In this document: in pieces, positions 15,247 to 24,071 of the stretch | Numbering within the stretch: position 1 is the first letter of the stretch | Layout: every line of letters begins with the position of its first letter | Assembly: GCF_019455385.1 (NCBI RefSeq) | Contig: NZ_JACOFR010000023.1 | Coordinates: 62,001-126,000 of the forward strand | DNA length: 64,000 nt | Source of the DNA: Bradyrhizobium sp. BR 10289 | GTDB taxonomy: Bacteria; Pseudomonadota; Alphaproteobacteria; Rhizobiales; Xanthobacteraceae | Direction of reading: 5' to 3' | Translations under genes and position numbers: made by a program | Notes under the pieces: generated by a model | Seen by the model: only the letters and a program-made list of their open reading frames with translations | What the model was told of the DNA's origin: nothing | Databases searched by the model: none

Positions 15247-17340
15247 ATGAGAGCCATGAAATTCATCGGTGCCGCGATCGCCGCTGTCATCGTCGTGATC
15301 GCGCTTCTGCTCGTGGTCGGAATCCCCTCGGGCTTCCTGACCTCGACGATTGCCGCGCGCGTCGAGAGCGCGACCGGCTATCGCCTGTCGATCGACGGCA
15401 CCACCAGGATCAGCCTGTGGCCGACGCTGAACGTCACCCTGAACGATCTCACGCTTGCCGATCCCAAGGACCGCAGCGGGATCACGCGCCTCACCATCGA
15501 CAGCGTGCAGGCCGACATGTCGCTCGCGAGCGTGTGGTCGGGCAGCCCGAGGATCAGTGAGCTCGTCGTCACCCACCCCGTGCTCTACCAGCCGCTGCTG
15601 CGTGAGCGCCTGCCGAATGCCGGCACTTCGTCGAAGCCGCTCGCGCTCGATGCTGGCGGTGCAACCATCGACCGCGTCAGGATCACCGATGGCGAGGTCG
15701 CCTTCGCGCGCCTCCGCGACCGCATCGAGGGCAGCATCAGCGCCATCAACGCGGATGCCGTCGTCAGTCGCGACCGCAAGGTCAACATCACCGGCACCGC
15801 GCGCGTCGGCGATCACCCGACCAAATTCGACATCAAGGCGATCGCACCGGCGCCGCCTGCCGACCGGCCGACCATTCCGGTGGATTTCGCGATCGACATG
15901 CCTGATGTGCTGAAGTCCCGGCTCGCAGGTCACGCCGAGATGCGGCTGAGCGGCGACCTCGTGATGATCAACGGCGTCAACGGCACGCTCGGCGACGGCG
16001 CGTTCAACGGCTGGGCCTCGGTCGACATCGCAAGCAAGCCGCTGGTCAAGGTCGATCTCGACTTCCAGCGGCTCGCAATTCCGCTGGCAAGATCGCCGCA
16101 GGGAGCACCGGGGCAGCCATGGAGCGATGCGCCGATCGACGTGTCCGGACTCAATTATGTCGATGCACAGGTGCGGATCTCCGCGAACGAGGCCGTGATC
16201 GGTGATGCCCGTCTCGCGCCGCTGGCGCTCGATGCGAAGCTTGCCGGCGGCGTGCTGAAGGCGGGTACCGCCAATCTTGGCGCCTATGGCGGCCAGGTCT
16301 CGGGCGAGGTGATCCTGGATGCGACCAGCGGCGCGCCGAGCTTTGCGATGCATTCCGACCTCGTCGGCGTACGCGCGCTGCCGCTGCTGCAGGGCCTTGC
16401 CGAATTCGACCGGATCGACGGCAAGCTGCAGGCCAAGCTCGCGCTGCGCAGCGCCGGCACCAGCCAGCGCGCACTGATGGCGAACATGCAGGGCACCGCC
16501 TTCGTCAACTTCCAGGACGGCGCCATCCGCGGCATCAACGTCGCGCAGATGATCCGCTCGCTGGCATCGGGCACGCTGTCGGGCTGGCAGGATAACCAGA
16601 GCAGCAATCAGGAGCAGAGCACGGATCTGTCGCAACTCTCGGCCTCGTTCCGCATCGACAAGGGCCAGGCCGTGACGACCGATCTCAATCTGATCGGGCC
16701 GCTGGTGCGCGTAACCGGCGCGGGCACCATTGCGCTCGACACCAAGATGATGGGTTTTCGCGTCGAGCCGAAACTGGTGATGACGACCGAAGGCCAGGGC
16801 CGCACCAACGAGCCGGTCGGCTTCGGCATCCCCGTGATGATCACGGGCAGCTGGTCGCAGCCGCGGATCTATCCGGATATGGCCGGCATGCTCGATAACC
16901 CCGATGCCGCCTATGCCAAGCTGCGCGAGATGGGCAAAGGGCTGTTCGGCCCCGACGGCGCCGGGCTCAACAATATCCTGAGCAGCCTTGGCAACCTCGG
17001 GCTCGGCGGCACGACCGCGCCGGCCGGCGGCAACGCCAATCCGCAAGCCCAGCAGCCGGCGCAGAACGATCTGCTCGGCGGCCCGCTGGGCGCGGCGATC
17101 GGCAATCTGATCCAGCAGGGGCTTTCCAGCGGGGCGGCGTCCGGCTCGGGCACTGGAGCTGCGACCGGCCGCAGCCGCAGCCTGCCGGCAGGGCCGTCGA
17201 GGCCGGCGCCGCTGGTCTCGCCCGAGCCCTCGGCGCAAGGTCAGGGTCAGGGCCAAAGCCAGGCCCTCGACAACCCGCCGATGGCGCAGCAGGACAGCCA
17301 GCCGATGAACGACGTGCTGCGGCAGCTCTTCAATCGATGA
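15247..17340 (+). CDS. AsmA-family envelope protein
   Basis: 697 residues. One N-terminal membrane helix (about 5-25) anchors a long periplasmic beta-rich domain. The N-terminal part has the AsmA pattern ISLWPTLNVTLNDLTLADPK and repeated DRVRITDGEV-like strands; the AsmA C-terminal domain is at about 380-560 (AFVNFQDGAIRGINVAQMIRS). The last 120 residues are low-complexity Gly/Pro/Gln-rich, including QGQGQGQSQ. AsmA proteins are members of the bridge-like lipid transfer group and affect outer-membrane lipid supply; the role here is inferred from the family. It is divergent from the Crp/Fnr gene, with a CRP-like site between. An in-frame ATG three codons later is an alternative start. Confidence 0.9.
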   Translation: MRAMKFIGAAIAAVIVVIALLLVVGIPSGFLTSTIAARVESATGYRLSIDGTTRISLWPTLNVTLNDLTLADPKDRSGITRLTIDSVQADMSLASVWSGSPRISELVVTHPVLYQPLLRERLPNAGTSSKPLALDAGGATIDRVRITDGEVAFARLRDRIEGSISAINADAVVSRDRKVNITGTARVGDHPTKFDIKAIAPAPPADRPTIPVDFAIDMPDVLKSRLAGHAEMRLSGDLVMINGVNGTLGDGAFNGWASVDIASKPLVKVDLDFQRLAIPLARSPQGAPGQPWSDAPIDVSGLNYVDAQVRISANEAVIGDARLAPLALDAKLAGGVLKAGTANLGAYGGQVSGEVILDATSGAPSFAMHSDLVGVRALPLLQGLAEFDRIDGKLQAKLALRSAGTSQRALMANMQGTAFVNFQDGAIRGINVAQMIRSLASGTLSGWQDNQSSNQEQSTDLSQLSASFRIDKGQAVTTDLNLIGPLVRVTGAGTIALDTKMMGFRVEPKLVMTTEGQGRTNEPVGFGIPVMITGSWSQPRIYPDMAGMLDNPDAAYAKLREMGKGLFGPDGAGLNNILSSLGNLGLGGTTAPAGGNANPQAQQPAQNDLLGGPLGAAIGNLIQQGLSSGAASGSGTGAATGRSRSLPAGPSRPAPLVSPEPSAQGQGQGQSQALDNPPMAQQDSQPMNDVLRQLFNR

Positions 17341-17577
17341 CGGGCGGACCAACGCTCTGGACTCCACGCCAACCCTTACATCGGCCCTCCCATCGGCGGC
17401 TTCCTCCAAACGGATGAGGCTGCGGCAATTCAGCACTGTTTCGGCCCGACCCGGCGTGCACAACGGGTAACCACGCCGGCCGGTCCACCGGTCCCGCGGC
17501 CCAAATTGTGATAGAAGGGCGGCGGGGCCCGCACGGCCCGTAGCGCGCAGCGTCGATGGCAGCGCGAGAGGATCCGG

Positions 17578-20025
17578 ATGGCTGGGGCGAACGACAAGAC
17601 ACGGTTTCTGCGCGAGGGCCTGTTCGCCAAATATGTCGTCTCCCTCGTCGGCCTCGTCGTGTTCGTGCTCGCCGTCAACGGCGCAATGGAGACATGGATC
17701 TCCTACCGCGCCACCAAGACACAGCTGACCGACGGTCTCGAGGACAAGGCACAGGCCGCGGCGCGCCGGATGGAGCAATCCGTCTCCGAGATCGGGCGCC
17801 AGATCAGCTGGGTGACGACGGCCAGCCGGGACACGCTCGAAAAGCGCCGCGCCGACTACGCCCAGCTCCTGCAGCAGGTCTCGGTCGTCACGCAGTTGTT
17901 CCAGCTCAACGGCGACGGTCGCGAGGTGCTGCGCGTCTCGCGCCAGTCGACCACGACCGGCAGCAATGCCGACCTTGCGCGCGACATGCGCTTCACCGAA
18001 GCGGTCACCCGTGGCGTCAGCTATGCGCCGCCCTGGTTCGTGGAGCAGACGCCGATGATGTCGATCTCGGTGGCGCATTCCGGCTTCAATGCCGGCGTCA
18101 CCGTGGCCGAGATCGATCTCAGCTTCCTCTCCGACTTACTGTCCGACGCGCAAGTCGGCAAGGCGGCGGTCGCCTATGTGGTCGACGGGCACGGCCGCGT
18201 GCTGGCGACGTCGTCGAAGGGACCCGAAGTCGGCAAGGATGTGTCGAAACTGCCGCAGGTCGCGGCTGCCATCGCGCCCGGCCGCGAGCCCGACACATCG
18301 GGCGTCGACTTCAACGGTCGTGCGGTGCTGGCAGCTGCGAGCACCGTGCCGAAGCTCGGCTGGAGCGTGCTGTTCGAGCAGCCGGCCGCGCAGGCCCTGA
18401 TGCCGATCCGCGACCAGCTTGTGCGCATCGCGCTGCTGATAGGGATCGGCCTGATGGTCGCGATCCTCGCCGGCACGCTTTTGGCGCGCCGCATGATCAT
18501 TCCGATCACGGCGCTGCGCGACGGCGCGCACAAGCTCGGCGAAGGCGATTTCAACCACCGCATCGACGTCAAGACCTCCGACGAGCTGGAAGACCTCGCC
18601 GGCCAGTTCAACCGCATGGCCGGCCAGCTGCAGGAGACCTATTCCAATCTCGAGACCAAGGTCGAGGAGCGCACCCGCGATCTCGCGCAGTCGATCAACG
18701 AATTGAAGGTGCTGGAAGAGGTCGGCCGCGCGGTCGCCGCCTCGCTCGACCTCAACGCGGTGCTGCAGACCATTGCGGCGCGCGCGATCGAGATCACCCA
18801 TGCCGACGCGGTGCTGATCTACGGCTATGATGCCGAGACGCGCCGCTTCAAACTGGTCGAATCCAACGGCATCGACAAATCGGCTGAGGGCGCGCATGTC
18901 ACGATCGACCAGGACGACAACATCCTGAGCGATGCCGCCAGAAGCGGCGAGCCGATTGCAATTGCCGATCTCGACCACGCGACCGGGCAGCCGCTGCGCG
19001 ATGTCGCGGTCAATGCCGGCTTCCATTCGGTGCTGGTGGTGCCGCTAATCGACCAGCAGGGCACGCTGGGCTCGCTGGTGGTGCTGCGCCGCTCGAGCGG
19101 CGAGTTCGCCGGCAACGTCACCGGCTTGATGCGCACCTTCGCCAACCAGGCCGTGCTGGCGATGCGCAATGCGCGGCTGTTCACCGAGGTCGATCACAAG
19201 AGCCATGCGCTGGAGGCGGCGCACGAGACCGTGCGCGCCCAGGCCGACAAGCTCAAGCAGCAGACCGAGCAGCTCAAGGACTGGAACAAGTCGCTGGAGG
19301 AGCGGGTCGCGACCCAGCTCGGCGAGATCGAGCGCATCCGCAAGCTCGAGCGTTTCCTGGCGCCACAGGTGGCGCAGCTGATCGCCTCCTCCGACAGTCC
19401 CGAGGGGCTGCTCACCAGCCAGCGCCGCGAGGTCACGGTGGTGTTCTGCGATCTGCGCGGCTTCACGGCGTTCACGGAAGCGACCGAGCCGGAAGAGGCG
19501 ATGAACGTGCTGCGCGAATATCACGCCGCGCTCGGCAAGCTGATCTTCAAATACGAGGGCACGCTCGACAAATATGCCGGCGACGGCGTGATGATCCTGT
19601 TCAACGCGCCGATCCAGTTCGAGGACCACGTCCAGCGCGCCGTGAAGATGGCGGTGGAGATGCGCGACACCATCGGCCCCTTGACCGAGCGCTGGCGCAA
19701 CCGCGGGCACAGCCTCGGGTTCGGCATCGGCATCGCGCTCGGCTATGCCACGCTCGGCCAGGTCGGCTTCGAGCAGCGGCTGGAATATGCCGCGATCGGC
19801 AGCGTCACCAACCTCGCCTCCCGCCTCTGCGGCGAGGCCAAGCCCAACCAGATCGTGGTCAGCCGCCGCGTCTACGGCATGGTCGAGCCCTACGTCGAAG
19901 CCCGCGCGCTCGATGACCTCCAGCTCAAGGGGTTCAATCACCCGGTGCTGGCAATGGAGATCTTGAGCTGGCACGACGAGGCGGAGAGCGTGGTGGATGC
20001 GGCAGCGGCGCGAATGCGCGGGTAG
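17578..20025 (+). CDS. Membrane adenylate/guanylate cyclase with Cache, HAMP and GAF domains
   Basis: 815 residues. Order: membrane helix (about 18-38), extracytoplasmic Cache sensor (40-280), second helix (about 285-308), HAMP (309-362), coiled coil, GAF (about 375-540), coiled coil, and a class III cyclase domain (about 610-790). The cyclase has both metal-binding aspartates, D625 in VVFCDLRGF and D669 in YAGDGVMILF, and the transition-state segment IGSVTNLASRL, so it should make cAMP. It senses a periplasmic ligand and perhaps a second one through GAF. With the Crp/Fnr gene 2.5 kb upstream, a cAMP circuit is a reasonable guess. Confidence 0.95.
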   Translation: MAGANDKTRFLREGLFAKYVVSLVGLVVFVLAVNGAMETWISYRATKTQLTDGLEDKAQAAARRMEQSVSEIGRQISWVTTASRDTLEKRRADYAQLLQQVSVVTQLFQLNGDGREVLRVSRQSTTTGSNADLARDMRFTEAVTRGVSYAPPWFVEQTPMMSISVAHSGFNAGVTVAEIDLSFLSDLLSDAQVGKAAVAYVVDGHGRVLATSSKGPEVGKDVSKLPQVAAAIAPGREPDTSGVDFNGRAVLAAASTVPKLGWSVLFEQPAAQALMPIRDQLVRIALLIGIGLMVAILAGTLLARRMIIPITALRDGAHKLGEGDFNHRIDVKTSDELEDLAGQFNRMAGQLQETYSNLETKVEERTRDLAQSINELKVLEEVGRAVAASLDLNAVLQTIAARAIEITHADAVLIYGYDAETRRFKLVESNGIDKSAEGAHVTIDQDDNILSDAARSGEPIAIADLDHATGQPLRDVAVNAGFHSVLVVPLIDQQGTLGSLVVLRRSSGEFAGNVTGLMRTFANQAVLAMRNARLFTEVDHKSHALEAAHETVRAQADKLKQQTEQLKDWNKSLEERVATQLGEIERIRKLERFLAPQVAQLIASSDSPEGLLTSQRREVTVVFCDLRGFTAFTEATEPEEAMNVLREYHAALGKLIFKYEGTLDKYAGDGVMILFNAPIQFEDHVQRAVKMAVEMRDTIGPLTERWRNRGHSLGFGIGIALGYATLGQVGFEQRLEYAAIGSVTNLASRLCGEAKPNQIVVSRRVYGMVEPYVEARALDDLQLKGFNHPVLAMEILSWHDEAESVVDAAAARMRG

Positions 20026-20466
20026 CCGGCCACAAAATTCGAAAACAACCCCATGCACAGTAGGGAAGGTGCTGGTTGATCTCGCGAGCCTGCGCCGAAT
20101 GCGGATTTTTCGAAATTTCGCTTGACGCGTCGGGCAAAACAGGGGTAGTATGGCATCATCGGGATTTTGGACGAGGCTCATCCTGTTCAGGCGGCGCCTC
20201 TGACGTTCGAGTCGCGGTCTCGGCGTGCCGTAATTTGGCTGCATGAAAAAACGACTCGGATGTTTCTGCAATATCAGAGACATCGATGAAGACCTCTGAG
20301 AGGTCTGCCAGCTCAGCCAAGCGTGCTGTTGAAGTGGTCATCGGCGTCGCAGAAGCCGCGCAGCTTGATTTCAGGGATATCGTTCGAGTGGGCGTCAGGC
20401 TGGCAAGATAGCAGCAACGAGGATTTAGGCCAGCTTTTCGCCAAGTGCCTTCGAGGGTTTGGGCGT
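20026..20466. other. Gene-poor stretch with a strong promoter and only tiny frames
   Basis: About 440 bp, visibly less GC-rich than its surroundings. It holds the palindrome CGAAATTTCG (20111-20120), a sigma-70-type promoter pointing right (20122-20151) and a 7-bp inverted repeat AGACCTC-TGA-GAGGTCT (20290-20306). A 41-codon plus frame (20286-20411) and a 61-codon minus frame (20156-20341) exist, but neither has a clear ribosome-binding site or family; I do not call them genes. A small RNA is possible. Confidence 0.5.
20122..20151 (+). promoter_or_regulatory. Sigma-70-type promoter without an obvious gene
   Basis: TTGACG at 20122-20127, an 18-nt spacer and TAGTAT at 20146-20151. The next gene is on the opposite strand, so the transcript would be non-coding, code a tiny peptide or run antisense into vapC. 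Confidence 0.5.
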
Positions 20467-20871
20467 TCAGGGCATGCTTCCCAGAAACGGATTGACGATG
20501 GAGAGTCCGCCGATGCTGCGGCCGTGCTGCATGTCCTCGGTGTACAGCACGTCGCAGCCGGCCTCAATCGCGGTGGCCACGACCAGCGCATCGTAGAAGG
20601 CGATGCCGTGATCCCGCGCGAGCGCAAGGCCGGCACGCGTCGTCGTAGCTGTCAGTGGCAGAGCGGAATCGAGCGCGTTGTCGACGTCATCGAGAACGAG
20701 TTCGATATCGCGCCAGCTTCGATTGTCTTTCTTGCGCAATACATTCGTCAGTTCGTTCAGGACCTGCACGCTGATCGTCCCGCCCTGAGCGATCAGATCC
20801 TGCGCGATGGTGGCCTTGGGGCCAGTCTGCTGGGCGTAAACGAGAATGTTGGTATCGAGAAACGCGCTCAC
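20467..20871 (-). CDS. vapC: VapC-type PIN-domain toxin
   Basis: 134 residues from GTG at 20871. PIN ribonuclease residues are in place: D6 in FLDTNILVY, E40 in QVLNELTNVL, D94 in FYDALVVATA and the E112/D113 pair in LYTEDMQHG. It cleaves RNA when free of its antitoxin. The GTGA overlap with the antitoxin stop gives 4 nt of shared sequence and translational coupling. The frame is open upstream but runs into the antitoxin gene. It is the last gene of the pair; on the other side is a gene-poor stretch. Confidence 0.93.
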   Translation of the reverse strand: MSAFLDTNILVYAQQTGPKATIAQDLIAQGGTISVQVLNELTNVLRKKDNRSWRDIELVLDDVDNALDSALPLTATTTRAGLALARDHGIAFYDALVVATAIEAGCDVLYTEDMQHGRSIGGLSIVNPFLGSMP

Positions 20872-21125
20872 CGTTCGTTCGCCTCGTCGCGATCGAACTT
20901 GTAGTCCGCCGGCAGGGCCGGCCATTTCCGCGCACGCATGTTTTCGATCGCCCGGCGGCGCCGCTCTTCCTTGGTCTCGACTTCGATCACGCCCTTTCGG
21001 GCGGACACGACATCGATTTCATCGCCTTCCTTGAGCCCGAGTTCATCGACCAAGGCCTTGGGCAGGCGAACCGCGAGGCTGTTGCCCCATTTGGAGACTT
21101 GCACTGGAACCTCCATGATATTCAT
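20868..21125 (-). CDS. vapB: AbrB/MazE-type antitoxin (VapB)
   Basis: 85 residues: an N-terminal swapped-hairpin DNA-binding domain with VQVSKWGNSLAVRLPKALVDELGLKEGD, and a basic to acidic C-terminal tail (EERRRRAIENMRARKW) that would wrap the toxin. Start ATG 21125, with an in-frame ATG three codons later. The upstream sequence holds a direct repeat of GTATATCAT (21135-21157) over the promoter region, a likely autoregulatory site. Confidence 0.93.
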   Translation of the reverse strand: MNIMEVPVQVSKWGNSLAVRLPKALVDELGLKEGDEIDVVSARKGVIEVETKEERRRRAIENMRARKWPALPADYKFDRDEANER

Positions 21126-21134
21126 TCTTTATAA

Positions 21135-21157
21135 GTATATCATGCGATGTATATCAT
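21135..21157. promoter_or_regulatory. Direct repeat upstream of vapBC
   Basis: GTATATCAT at 21135-21143 and again at 21149-21157, spaced 5 nt. The AT-rich sequence overlaps the probable -10 region of the minus-strand vapBC promoter, which suits binding by the VapBC complex. Confidence 0.5.
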
Positions 21158-21402
21158 TGGATTGCAAGCTCCTTTGACCCCGCCGAGTTGCGCAGCGCTC
21201 GCTGGGATGGAGCTTCGCTGTGATCCACGGCAAGGCGCGCGAGCAACGCGCGCGCTGGTTCGTCCGTCGCGGCCTGCGAAACCAGTCGGCCTTCGAAGGC
21301 GGCCTTGAGGATGGATCGCTTGAGCTGCGCGGCGTCGGCGGCCTCGGCGTCGCGCGCCGGGATCTTCAATTGAGCCCCACCCGCGCGACGATCTCTTGTG
21401 GC
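21154..21402 (-). pseudogene. C-terminal fragment of a type I restriction specificity subunit (HsdS)
   Basis: A minus-strand open stretch that ends at 21154 encodes LKRSILKAAFEGRLV followed by TDEPARALLARL, which is the conserved tail of HsdS proteins (usual form QLRQSILKAAFEGKLVPQ...DEPAS.LL..). Only about 80 residues of this kind are present; upstream the frame loses resemblance and overlaps the start of the next plus-strand gene. So the target-recognition domains are gone and no hsdM or hsdR is in the window. It is a relic of a lost restriction locus next to vapBC. Confidence 0.75.
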
Positions 21403-21484
21403 ATGCCTCCACGAACCACATCCCTCCTCCCTGCGACTAACCCTCGCCTCAACGGCGAGGCGTGAATTCGGATGGGAGAGCCCC

Positions 21485-22351
21485 GTGGCGTTTGCCTTGC
21501 CCTCGCGCGCGTATGATTTGCAGATGCTGGATCGGCCCGTCGATCGTGAGCGCGACCAGGGCTGGGTGTATGGGCTGCCGCCGGGCATCAGCAGCGAGTT
21601 ATGGCCGCTCGACCCCGTCACCGGCTTTCCGCTGATGCACGGCTTTACACTCAAACTGCCGGAGGATTATCGCGTGCATGGCGAGGACATCGTCGCGGTG
21701 TCCTTCTTTGCGACCGCGCCCGACCACAATGACGGCGGCGCGCCGGATGACCCTGAAATCCGCGACGCGGTGATGGCGCGGCCAGCGCATCCGCGGCTCT
21801 CGCGGATGACTGACATTCTCGATTACGAATATGCGGCCCTGCTGCTGACAAGGAGCGAGTACGAAGGCGCGTTCGCGACGCCGCCGGCGCCGCTGGCACT
21901 CGCAACGGCGGACCGGCCGCGCTGGCTCGATGTCGGCGGCGCCAGTGCGTTCTTCGAGGCGGCCGCGCCTTACGCCAAGAAGATGTTTGCAAACCCGCCG
22001 CGCGCCGATCTCACCGAGACCCGCGCGATTGCAATCGCGCCGCGCGCTGATGATCCCAACGCCGGCAAGGGCCCGCAAGACGAGCACACGCGCAAAAACC
22101 CGCCGACCGGCTACCAGTCCTATTACTATTTTGTCGACGGCGTGCCGAGCCGCGACAATTTCCGCCTGCACGATTGGGGCAAGGACCACGCCCACAACCA
22201 TCTCGGCGGCACCATGCGGCCGTGCCAGGCGGTGCCGGAGATGAGCCCGTTCTACATCGAATTCGAGGAATATTTCGGCGGCTACAATTTCGGCGGCGGC
22301 AATGCGCAGCTCGACTTCAGGGATATGAAGTTCGACTGGGCCTGCGGATAG
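21485..22351 (+). CDS. Uncharacterised protein, 288 residues
   Basis: I do not recognise a family. The product is acidic and rich in aromatic residues, without signal peptide or membrane segment. Notable stretches are YGLPPGISSELWPLD, TGFPLMHGFTLKLP and the C-terminal GYQSYYYFVDG...HDWGKDHAHNHLGGTMRPCQ and FEEYFGGYNFGGGNAQLDF, the latter looking like a cytoplasmic beta-rich domain. The start is GTG at 21485 preceded by GGGAG; the frame is open further upstream, but that part overlaps the hsdS relic. Codon use is like the neighbours, so it is a genuine gene. Confidence 0.75.
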   Translation: MAFALPSRAYDLQMLDRPVDRERDQGWVYGLPPGISSELWPLDPVTGFPLMHGFTLKLPEDYRVHGEDIVAVSFFATAPDHNDGGAPDDPEIRDAVMARPAHPRLSRMTDILDYEYAALLLTRSEYEGAFATPPAPLALATADRPRWLDVGGASAFFEAAAPYAKKMFANPPRADLTETRAIAIAPRADDPNAGKGPQDEHTRKNPPTGYQSYYYFVDGVPSRDNFRLHDWGKDHAHNHLGGTMRPCQAVPEMSPFYIEFEEYFGGYNFGGGNAQLDFRDMKFDWACG

Positions 22352-22365
22352 GCTGTTGGTTTGAC

Positions 22366-22409
22366 GCGTTTTCTTGACGCGAACCGGTATCCACTTCGCT
22401 CGAAAACGC
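22366..22409. repeat. Palindromic repeat, family F
   Basis: GCGTTTTC at 22366-22373 and GAAAACGC at 22402-22409 flank GGTATCCACTTC. I associate this element with Bradyrhizobium and Rhodopseudomonas genomes. It sits between two convergent genes. Confidence 0.7.
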
Positions 22410-22414
22410 TCTGA

Positions 22415-23686
22415 TCACGCCCCCCGCTTCGGCCCCATCGCCTCAAACGCCGCCTTCTGTTCGTCGCTCAGGTCCGCCTCGAAATCATCAAGCGCATCGC
22501 TGATGTCCTTGACGGACTGCAGCATCGTCTCCAGCCGGGCCTTCACGGCGGCGAGGCGGGCCTGCGGGGTCGCTTCGGGCTTGGTCGGGCAGGCGCTGAG
22601 CGTTTCCAGGGTGCGGAGCGTGGTGTCCTGGAGCACTTCGAAGCGGGCGCGGGCGACTTCGTCGAGCTTGAGCGTGGACGCGATCTCGGCGGCGGGCCAT
22701 TGCTGCTGGATGAGCTGTTCGTACTGACGCTGCGCCTGGATGTCATAGCGGGGATCGTAGCCGGCATCGCAGGCTGCTTCCGCCCGCGCATCCTTGCGCT
22801 GGCCGGCGGCGAGCGCGGCGCGGCGCTCGTTCGCGAGCGCATCGAGCTTTGCCTTCTGGCCGTCGTCGAGGAGACCTTCGAATTTCGCAAGCGGCGTGGC
22901 GACGGCATCGGTCGCCTTGATCATGGCCTCGAGGCGCTGGCGCATCAGGCCGAGGCGATCCGCCGCCGTCGCAGGCACCTGCGTCGGGCACGCCGCGCGA
23001 ATGCCGTCACTGGCGGCGCGCCAGGCGGCACTGAGCTCGTCGAGCGCGGTGCGCTGCAATTCGCTCAGCTGCACGGCGCTCGCGATGCGATCTACCGGGA
23101 AGCCGGCGGGATCGCTGATGTCGCAGATATCCTGCGCCGACGGAATTTTTCGCGTGCGCCGGCCTTGCGGCGCGGTGTAGGCGGCGAGCTCGGTCACCGC
23201 ATAGGGCGCGAAGATCGCGGCGTAGATGTCGCCATAGCCGTAAAGCGAGATGCTGGTCATATCGGCGAAGATCACCGCATTGGTGAGATCGTCCTGCGCG
23301 AACGGCCAGAACACCGGGCCGGCCCAGCCGTAGCTGCCGTCGGGATGCCGCCACCAGCCCTGCGGTCGGCGGCCGCCGCGCCAGCCCGACAGCGCGGCCT
23401 GCGCCGAGAGCGCCGCGCGGATGATGTAGGGATTGGACATCTGCTCGCGTTCGGCGCCGCGGGGATCCTGTGACCGCAGCGCGGCGGAGCGATAGCGCCC
23501 GCCCCGCACCGCCATGCGAGCATGGCGCAGCCGCGACATGCCGATCACGTGGCCGACGGCAAAGCGCGCAACGCCAAGCGGGCCACCGCGAATGCCGAAC
23601 TGGGCTTCGGCTCTATTCGGCAGCAGCACTGCCGCCATCACCAGGACCGCACCCAGCAGCGGAAGGCCCATCCGTGATCCCGGCAT
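22415..23686 (-). CDS. Spy/CpxP-like LTxxQ-motif periplasmic protein
   Basis: About 423 residues from ATG 23686 (GGAGAGG upstream). A signal peptide (about 1-27, ending RAEA) is followed by a Gly/Arg-rich part with SNPYIIRAALSAQAALSGW and WWRHPDGSYGWAGPVFWPFA, then two helical repeats with LSELQRTALDEL and LSDEQKAAFEAM, which are LTxxQ-type motifs as in Spy and CpxP. A pair of cysteines occurs in each repeat (AACPTQV and SACPTKP). Such proteins act as periplasmic chaperones or metal-stress sensors; the exact role is unknown. The N-terminal domain is unlike Spy itself, so this is a larger family member. Confidence 0.8.
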   Translation of the reverse strand: MPGSRMGLPLLGAVLVMAAVLLPNRAEAQFGIRGGPLGVARFAVGHVIGMSRLRHARMAVRGGRYRSAALRSQDPRGAEREQMSNPYIIRAALSAQAALSGWRGGRRPQGWWRHPDGSYGWAGPVFWPFAQDDLTNAVIFADMTSISLYGYGDIYAAIFAPYAVTELAAYTAPQGRRTRKIPSAQDICDISDPAGFPVDRIASAVQLSELQRTALDELSAAWRAASDGIRAACPTQVPATAADRLGLMRQRLEAMIKATDAVATPLAKFEGLLDDGQKAKLDALANERRAALAAGQRKDARAEAACDAGYDPRYDIQAQRQYEQLIQQQWPAAEIASTLKLDEVARARFEVLQDTTLRTLETLSACPTKPEATPQARLAAVKARLETMLQSVKDISDALDDFEADLSDEQKAAFEAMGPKRGA

Positions 23687-23804
23687 GATCGCTGACCTCT
23701 CCACCTTGGCCCTCCTCCAGCGCCAGGCGCGCATCGCGTCGCAAGACAAAGACGCGCGAGGGAACTAAATGTTCCGAAGGCGTACAGGTCAAAGCGTCGC
23801 GGAC

Positions 23805-24062
23805 CCCTTACCTCGCCCCGCCTGCGGGGAGAGGTCGGATTGCCCCCGGCGATGCGAAGCATCGTCCGGCGCGATCCGGGTGAGGGGGTACAGGTCTCGC
23901 GACAGACGGCCGTTTGGAGAGAGGCCCCTCACCATAGCCGATGCTTTGCATCGGCGTTCTTCTAAAGTACGGCGGCCATCGGCCGCCTACGCCTCTCCCC
24001 GTATCCGCCTTCGCCCGAAGGCGGGCTTCGGCTAGACAAGAGAACGGGGAGAGGGAGAGGAG
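23805..24062. repeat. Palindromic intergenic repeat, family A (copy 2)
   Basis: Longest copy of the family, with GGGGAGAGG and CCTCTCCCC arms, a CGATGC-GA-AGCATCG hairpin near 23852 and a nested double-hairpin module at 23936-23994. Confidence 0.75.
23936..23994. repeat. Nested double-hairpin module (copy 2)
   Basis: GCCGATGC-TTT-GCATCGGC, GTTCTT, then GGCGGCC-ATC-GGCCGCC. Same order as 934-989, but the first hairpin is present as its reverse complement (TTT loop instead of AAA). Confidence 0.75.
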
Positions 24063-24071
24063 AGACCATCC

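Larger units (their letters stand above)
23687..24071. other. Intergenic stretch dominated by repeats
   Basis: 385 bp between two minus-strand genes. Apart from the leader of the LTxxQ-protein gene it consists of the family A repeat; no gene is supported. Confidence 0.7.

Noticed and set aside
15073..18078. Very long minus frame across asmA
   Set aside because: Antisense shadow caused by high GC; both real genes on the plus strand have family domains.
20156..20341. 61-codon minus frame in the gene-poor stretch
   Set aside because: No ribosome-binding site and overlapped by the promoter-driven region; not supported as a gene.
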